Origin: Grifola frondosa
Lineage: Eukaryota > Basidiomycota > Agaricomycetes > Polyporales > Grifolaceae
Length of the DNA stretch: 64,000 nt
Assembly: GCA_001683735.1 (NCBI GenBank)
Contig: LUGG01000005.1
Location: forward strand, 1,116,001 to 1,180,000
Reading direction: 5' to 3'
The notes under the pieces: generated by a model
Database searches by the model: none
What the model was told of the DNA's origin: nothing
What the model saw: the letters and a program-made list of their open reading frames with translations, nothing else
Program-made: the position numbers and the translations under genes
Part shown: positions 60,183-64,000 of the stretch, one piece after another
Layout of the letters: every line of letters starts with the position of its first letter
How positions within the stretch are numbered: position 1 is the stretch's first letter

Positions 60183-60744
60183 GGCGCATGAGCTTGAGTG
60201 TTACGGTCATCGGCATTTAACTCACGGTCATATATTTTCTCTTCCTGCTATCATGCGCTGGCAGACACGTTCATCGCTGATCAGAGTCCAACGATATTCT
60301 GACGCTGCACGCCTTGCTACCAACGTGATGAATAAATGGTCTAAATGAACGGGTGTACAAGGATGGCATGGTGGCGAAGAGCCGCAAAACGTGAACCTGA
60401 CCCGAATTGAACGGATGGCCTGTAGGCCTCGAGGATTCTAATAGAACTGACCACTCATTGCAGTACTGGAATCTCATGCAGTTCAACGCTTATAAGCACC
60501 CTCGATCTGAACTTTGTTAGGTTTTTGAGCGCATCAAAGCAAGGAACATCACAGTTATCCTCAACGACATGTCAACTCAGACATACAGAAATAATGGTGA
60601 AACCCGCAGGGTGATCATGACCTTCGTTAATATTTACAACATGAGTTTCGTAACTACAGAAATAATCCTTCCATCGTAATTCTCGTCAGACTGGGCGTCG
60701 TCAACCCCAGTCATGTCATCAATTTCCGCGCTTCTGCTCGGGGC
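60183..60744. other. Intergenic region between BAP31-like and GH18 copy C
   Basis: No gene seen. The last about 150 bp (from about 60595) repeat the sequence downstream of GH18 copies A and B (AACCCGCAGGG, AACATGAGT, CCCCAGTCATGTCATCAAT), showing that the duplicated unit includes 3' flanking DNA. Confidence 0.6.
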
Positions 60745-62048
60745 TTAAGCAATGGGGAACGTCGACCCGCGTGCAGCAGTGATCCAGTTCGTGTCCGCAT
60801 GCGGGAACTGGAACGCCATCACACCCGCGCCTGCAAATGAAAATAGCCCATTAGCATACAACGAGATCAGCGAAGATCTGTATACGTACTCCATCCCTGC
60901 GACTTTGCTTGGGCAACGCATGTGCCGAGGGTCTGCGGGTCCATGAAGCCGCTGCTTCCATCGGCGGTCGAACCGAGCTTGCCGATCACCAGGCGCGAGA
61001 GCGGGATGCCCTGGTTGGCGATTTCGAACACCGACGAGCTCGGGAATTGTCCGCCGGAGGTAGTCAACAGACCATTGCAGTCAGTGTACTCAGTAGCACC
61101 CTCTGTAGACGATGTCAGCGAACATAAATAGAACACATGCAGAATAACTCACGGTCATAGAACTGGATATCGGAAATCAGACCATGATTAGTATCATTCG
61201 TCATCTTGATTTAATACTGCATCATTTACCTGAATGTTATACTAAAGGACTCGTCAGCAATTCGCCAAAGACAAATAAATGATTCTCGACATACCCAGTC
61301 AATCAAGCTGCCAACATTCTTGTCTACAGTGTGGTACGCCTGAGGGTACGCCGTCGAGAACCATGGCGCCAGTGCTGAAATATAATTCTCATCAGTGCCT
61401 GTCACAACGATCCAGTATGGTGGAATTTACTGACGCGCATGGGTGAGGATGAACTGGCCCTTGGGCAGCTGAGTCCGCAGTGTCTGCGTGAATGTCGTCA
61501 GCCACGCCTCAGCAGCCCCATTCTTCGCATTCATCGCGTCCAGGTCCTCGTAGTCAACGTCGATCCCATCCAGGCCGTTGTTCAGCACAAACTGCGCCAT
61601 CGTGTTCGCAGTCGAAGTCGGGTCCACCCCTTGCGTCGTGGGTTCCTCGGTCGAACCGAAGGCCGAGACGATGATGCTGATCCCGGCACTCGAGTACTGC
61701 GACTTGATGGTCGCACGCTGGTCGGCGGGCAGTGCAGCCCAGGCCGCAGCCTGATCGAACGGCTTGCTGGACAGCAGGAACGCGAGTGCCATGACGTTGA
61801 AGCCCTAGAGGATGGTGCGTCAGCGCGAACAACGCCGAATCGAAAACACGATATATTCTTACCTTGACCTGAGAAGGGTCGGGCAGGACGTTGGCCGACA
61901 CGAACGCATCACTGTAGACCACGAAGGCAGGGCTCGGGGGAGCACTGCGAGCCACAAGACTGGAAGTAAGGGGTGCAGAAAGAACACCGCTCAGTGAAGC
62001 CAGCACCGAGCAAGCAGAAACAAAGCGCGGAAGAGTGAAAGAGAACAT
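60745..62048 (-). CDS. Secreted GH18 chitinase-like hydrolase, copy C
   Basis: Near twin of copy B in sequence, exon layout and leader: ATG 62048 (MFSFTLPRFVSACSVLASLS), catalytic DGIDVDYED intact, TAA at 60745. Small changes include SKPFDQAAAWAAL for SAPFDQAAAWAAL and NAKNGAAEAW for NAQNGAAEAW. It keeps B's AG-rich leader for about 90 bp upstream, then diverges; the clear TATA of B is replaced by a weaker TATTTAAT. The same GH18 reaction is expected. No stop or shift seen. B and C resemble each other far more than A outside the coding part, so they are the latest duplication. Confidence 0.88.
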
Positions 62049-62139
62049 CCCTAAGCCGGAGGGTGATAGGTTAAGAAAAAAAATGTAAAAGGAGTCGAAG
62101 AAAGAAAACGAAGGTCAGAACGGGAATGCTTTTCACGGT

Positions 62140-62938
62140 CACAGACCACTCTCATTAAATACTCCTCACGTCAAAGCGCTTGGCCATTTAATGCCGTGGT
62201 GTGGCCCAGAGTACCAGCGTCCACGGCTGTGGCGTAGGCGCACAAGCTATGTTTTCTGTGGTCAGGAGGAACGGGCGTTGTAGGTGCAAACGTAATTCCG
62301 AGCAATCAACGGATCAATAAGTCCATCATGACCTGCCAACACAGATTTGGCAGCGCCTACATGTTTTAGAGGAAAATGAATTCAGTCATAATCTACAGTA
62401 CATGAAGATTATACTCACTTTATTGTTTTGAGGCTCATGTATAGACGTGAACTCCTCACATTGGCCATGATTGGTCTGACATACCGAAGACCAATTGTCC
62501 AGAGTGATGATCGGATCAGTATCGCGCGTCCCGAGCCTCATCTTGAGGTGGTTTAACAACGCCTTGCAACCAAACGCTTGTGTACATACCATGAACTGTG
62601 ACAGATCCGCATCTTGCGGAATGTTCTAAAGCGACCGATATTTTGACGGAGGTTTTAGCATGTAAGACAAGCGGTATCCCTGGATTGCTTCTGCGCCAAG
62701 CTCGGAGTTACCGCGCCTTTAGTTTTGCCAAAAGCTTGACGCTCAACACGTACTTTGTATATTCGCGTAAAAATACTAAATGAAGATGTCGTCCGACCGA
62801 AGAGGCGAAGATAATACAAATTTGCGACAAATCTACGCTGTTGTTGTGCGAGCAGAGCGGAGAGAGCTTAGAGAGACTCAAAGTGTGGAGAGCGTCAATA
62901 CTCGCGCGAAAAAGTAACAGAATGACCGCGAACCTCTG
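62140..62938. other. 0.8-kb interval, no gene supported
   Basis: Short frames only (for example 62592-62386 on the - strand). No repeat or RNA gene recognised. Confidence 0.4.
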
Positions 62939-63514
62939 TCAGCCGGAGGGGACTACAGCAATGATGCTAGCGGAGTTCGCGGAGGAAAAGACACAGCCTG
63001 GTCGTTCCAGGTTTAGCTCATCATTGACTTCATCTTCGGCCAACTCGTCCAGGACATCTTCCATCCTATCACAAGCTTTTTCCAATCCCTCGAGCCTTTC
63101 CTTCAGCCTAGCATTTTCCTCTCTCAATTCCAACTCCAGCGCAGCCTTCCTTCTTACTTCGTCGTCGGTCCTCTGATCCCGCGTCGTTAACATGTTGCAT
63201 AGACTCTTCCATTTCTCCACCTCCTGCCCTAAACAGCGCACCCTCTCCTCGTAGGTTGCTTTGATCATTACCAGTCCATCGCGCACTTGGCTTTCCGCAA
63301 GAGTTGCTCGCTCTAGGAGTTTCGTTATTCTCCTTGGTGACGTCGCTGGCATATGCAGACGCCTTCCCGTATAGTTCTCTGAACAGCTCGCGGTCCTTTT
63401 CGGCGTCCGCTTTCCGCCGCTGCAGCTCCTCGTTTCGGTACGGAGTTGCTCCAATTTGATCTCCCATTCAGCCGCAATCTCGTGCGGAGGAGCCTCGTTC
63501 AGTACGTTTGACAT
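62939..63514 (-). CDS. Coiled-coil protein of unknown function (two compensating base shifts)
   Basis: ATG 63514 reads MSNVLNEAPPHEIAAEWEIK. Allowing one base lost at the T run 63433-63435 and one gained at 63321-63323 gives a continuous heptad-rich protein of about 190 residues: EELQRRKADAEKDRELFREL, LLERATLAESQVRDGLVMIK, RKAALELELREENARLKERL, then an acidic LDELAEDEVNDELNLE segment. Without those changes the middle third is read in the wrong frame. I do not recognise a family. Coiled coils of this size occur in septation, kinetochore and transport adaptors, so no role is claimed. Confidence 0.7.
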   Translation of the reverse strand: MSNVLNEAPPHEIAAEWEIKLEQLRTETRSCSGGKRTPKRTASCSENYTGRRLHMPATSPRRITKLLERATLAESQVRDGLVMIKATYEERVRCLGQEVEKWKSLCNMLTTRDQRTDDEVRRKAALELELREENARLKERLEGLEKACDRMEDVLDELAEDEVNDELNLERPGCVFSSANSASIIAVVPSG

Positions 63515-63762
63515 GCCAAGGTGATCCTATAGAATGATGATATGCATGCGTCAAGACTGCCGGTGATTATGGGTGTGACATACAGGAAAAAATAATTTCC
63601 GATGCGTCGCCTGTCGAAGTGTGGTCACCGATGAGATGGTGATGTTGTGGACGGTGGACGGTGGAAGGCCACTAGCGCTCGAATTCAAAGCTCGATCATC
63701 ACAACAATTTGGGTATGTATGTAGTGGACCGGACGCTACAGAAATGAACGCAGGTAAGACTA
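63515..63762. other. Intergenic gap
   Basis: About 250 bases between the coiled-coil gene and the edge gene, both on the - strand. No feature seen. Confidence 0.4.
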
Positions 63763-64000
63763 TTATCTACAATGTCTCTCGCTGTTAGATACAGGCCTAT
63801 ATGCGTCATTTTCTTCTCTTGTAATAAGTTCGCGGTATTTGAATTCCCATTCCCAAGCCTCCCACTCCTCAGGATCGTCCCTCGCAATCGTATACCCCGT
63901 AAATCGCGTGAGTCTGTGTCCATACGATCGATCTGTAAGAATTTGATCGTATATTTGCATCCGGCATCGAAGTCGACATGCGAGAAATAGAGTTCCTGAA
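63763..64000 (-). CDS. 3' end of an unidentified gene running off the window
   Basis: The - strand enters at the edge reading GCKYTIKFLQIDRMDTDSRD then LRG. After a one-base shift at the C run 63895-63898 it continues YTIARDDPEEWEAWEWEFKY and RELITREENDAYRPVSNSER to a TAA. The two parts join smoothly if one base is restored. The Trp/Glu-rich segment is striking, but I know no family for it. The 5' part lies outside the window. Confidence 0.55.
   Translation of the reverse strand, partial: SGTLFLACRLRCRMQIYDQILTDRSYGHRLTRFTGYTIARDDPEEWEAWEWEFKYRELITREENDAYRPVSNSERHCR

Overview
This window is nuclear DNA of a filamentous basidiomycete, most likely an agaricomycete. Genes have many short (about 38-75 nt) GT-AG introns, very small exons, C/T-rich promoter leaders and compact intergenic gaps. 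The best family matches are fungal or basidiomycete proteins, and the mobile elements (a LINE with APE, RT and RNase H; a Ty3/gypsy element) are of the agaricomycete type.

Layout. (1) 1-12.85 kb is a nested transposon block: a LINE (+ strand, 5' end outside the window, (TAAAA)n tail at about 5983-6023) is inserted in the integrase gene of a gypsy element on the - strand. (2) 12.9-16.8 kb is gene-dense: a SET5-like methyltransferase, a complete ALKBH6-like dioxygenase (7 exons, one GC-AG intron), a tRNA-Arg(CCT) with a 13-nt intron, and an MPP6-like exosome cofactor. (3) 16.8-25.9 kb is gene-poor and holds a degenerate 293-bp tandem duplication, one conserved basidiomycete gene of unknown function and a 386-bp TA-flanked MITE. 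(4) 25.9-32.75 kb holds DCN1, a Pop8-like RNase P/MRP subunit, a DHHC palmitoyltransferase and ornithine aminotransferase. (5) 32.75-38.8 kb looks like decayed DNA with one Zn2Cys6 remnant. (6) 38.8-47.9 kb holds two multi-span membrane proteins of unknown function, the Hsp70 exchange factor Fes1 and a zinc-type alcohol dehydrogenase-like reductase. (7) 48.6-62.05 kb holds three - strand copies of one secreted GH18 chitinase-like gene. Copy A is dead, with damage exactly at the catalytic motif; B and C look intact. Between them lie a 335-bp-arm inverted repeat, a broken copy of the neighbouring reductase's 5' end, an AT-rich SINE/MITE-like island, and the divergent pair UBP6 and BAP31-like. 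(8) The right edge has a coiled-coil protein and the 3' end of an unidentified gene.

Themes. The housekeeping genes (neddylation, deubiquitination, palmitoylation, RNA processing, chaperone exchange, arginine/proline metabolism) form no pathway cluster. The young and changing part is the GH18 array. A caution for every reader: nearly all frameshifts in otherwise conserved genes, and in both retroelements, fall at mononucleotide runs that are one base short. This pattern fits homopolymer errors in the assembly better than biological decay. I saw no convincing new multi-gene system; the GH18 array with its rearranged spacer is the most unusual locus.
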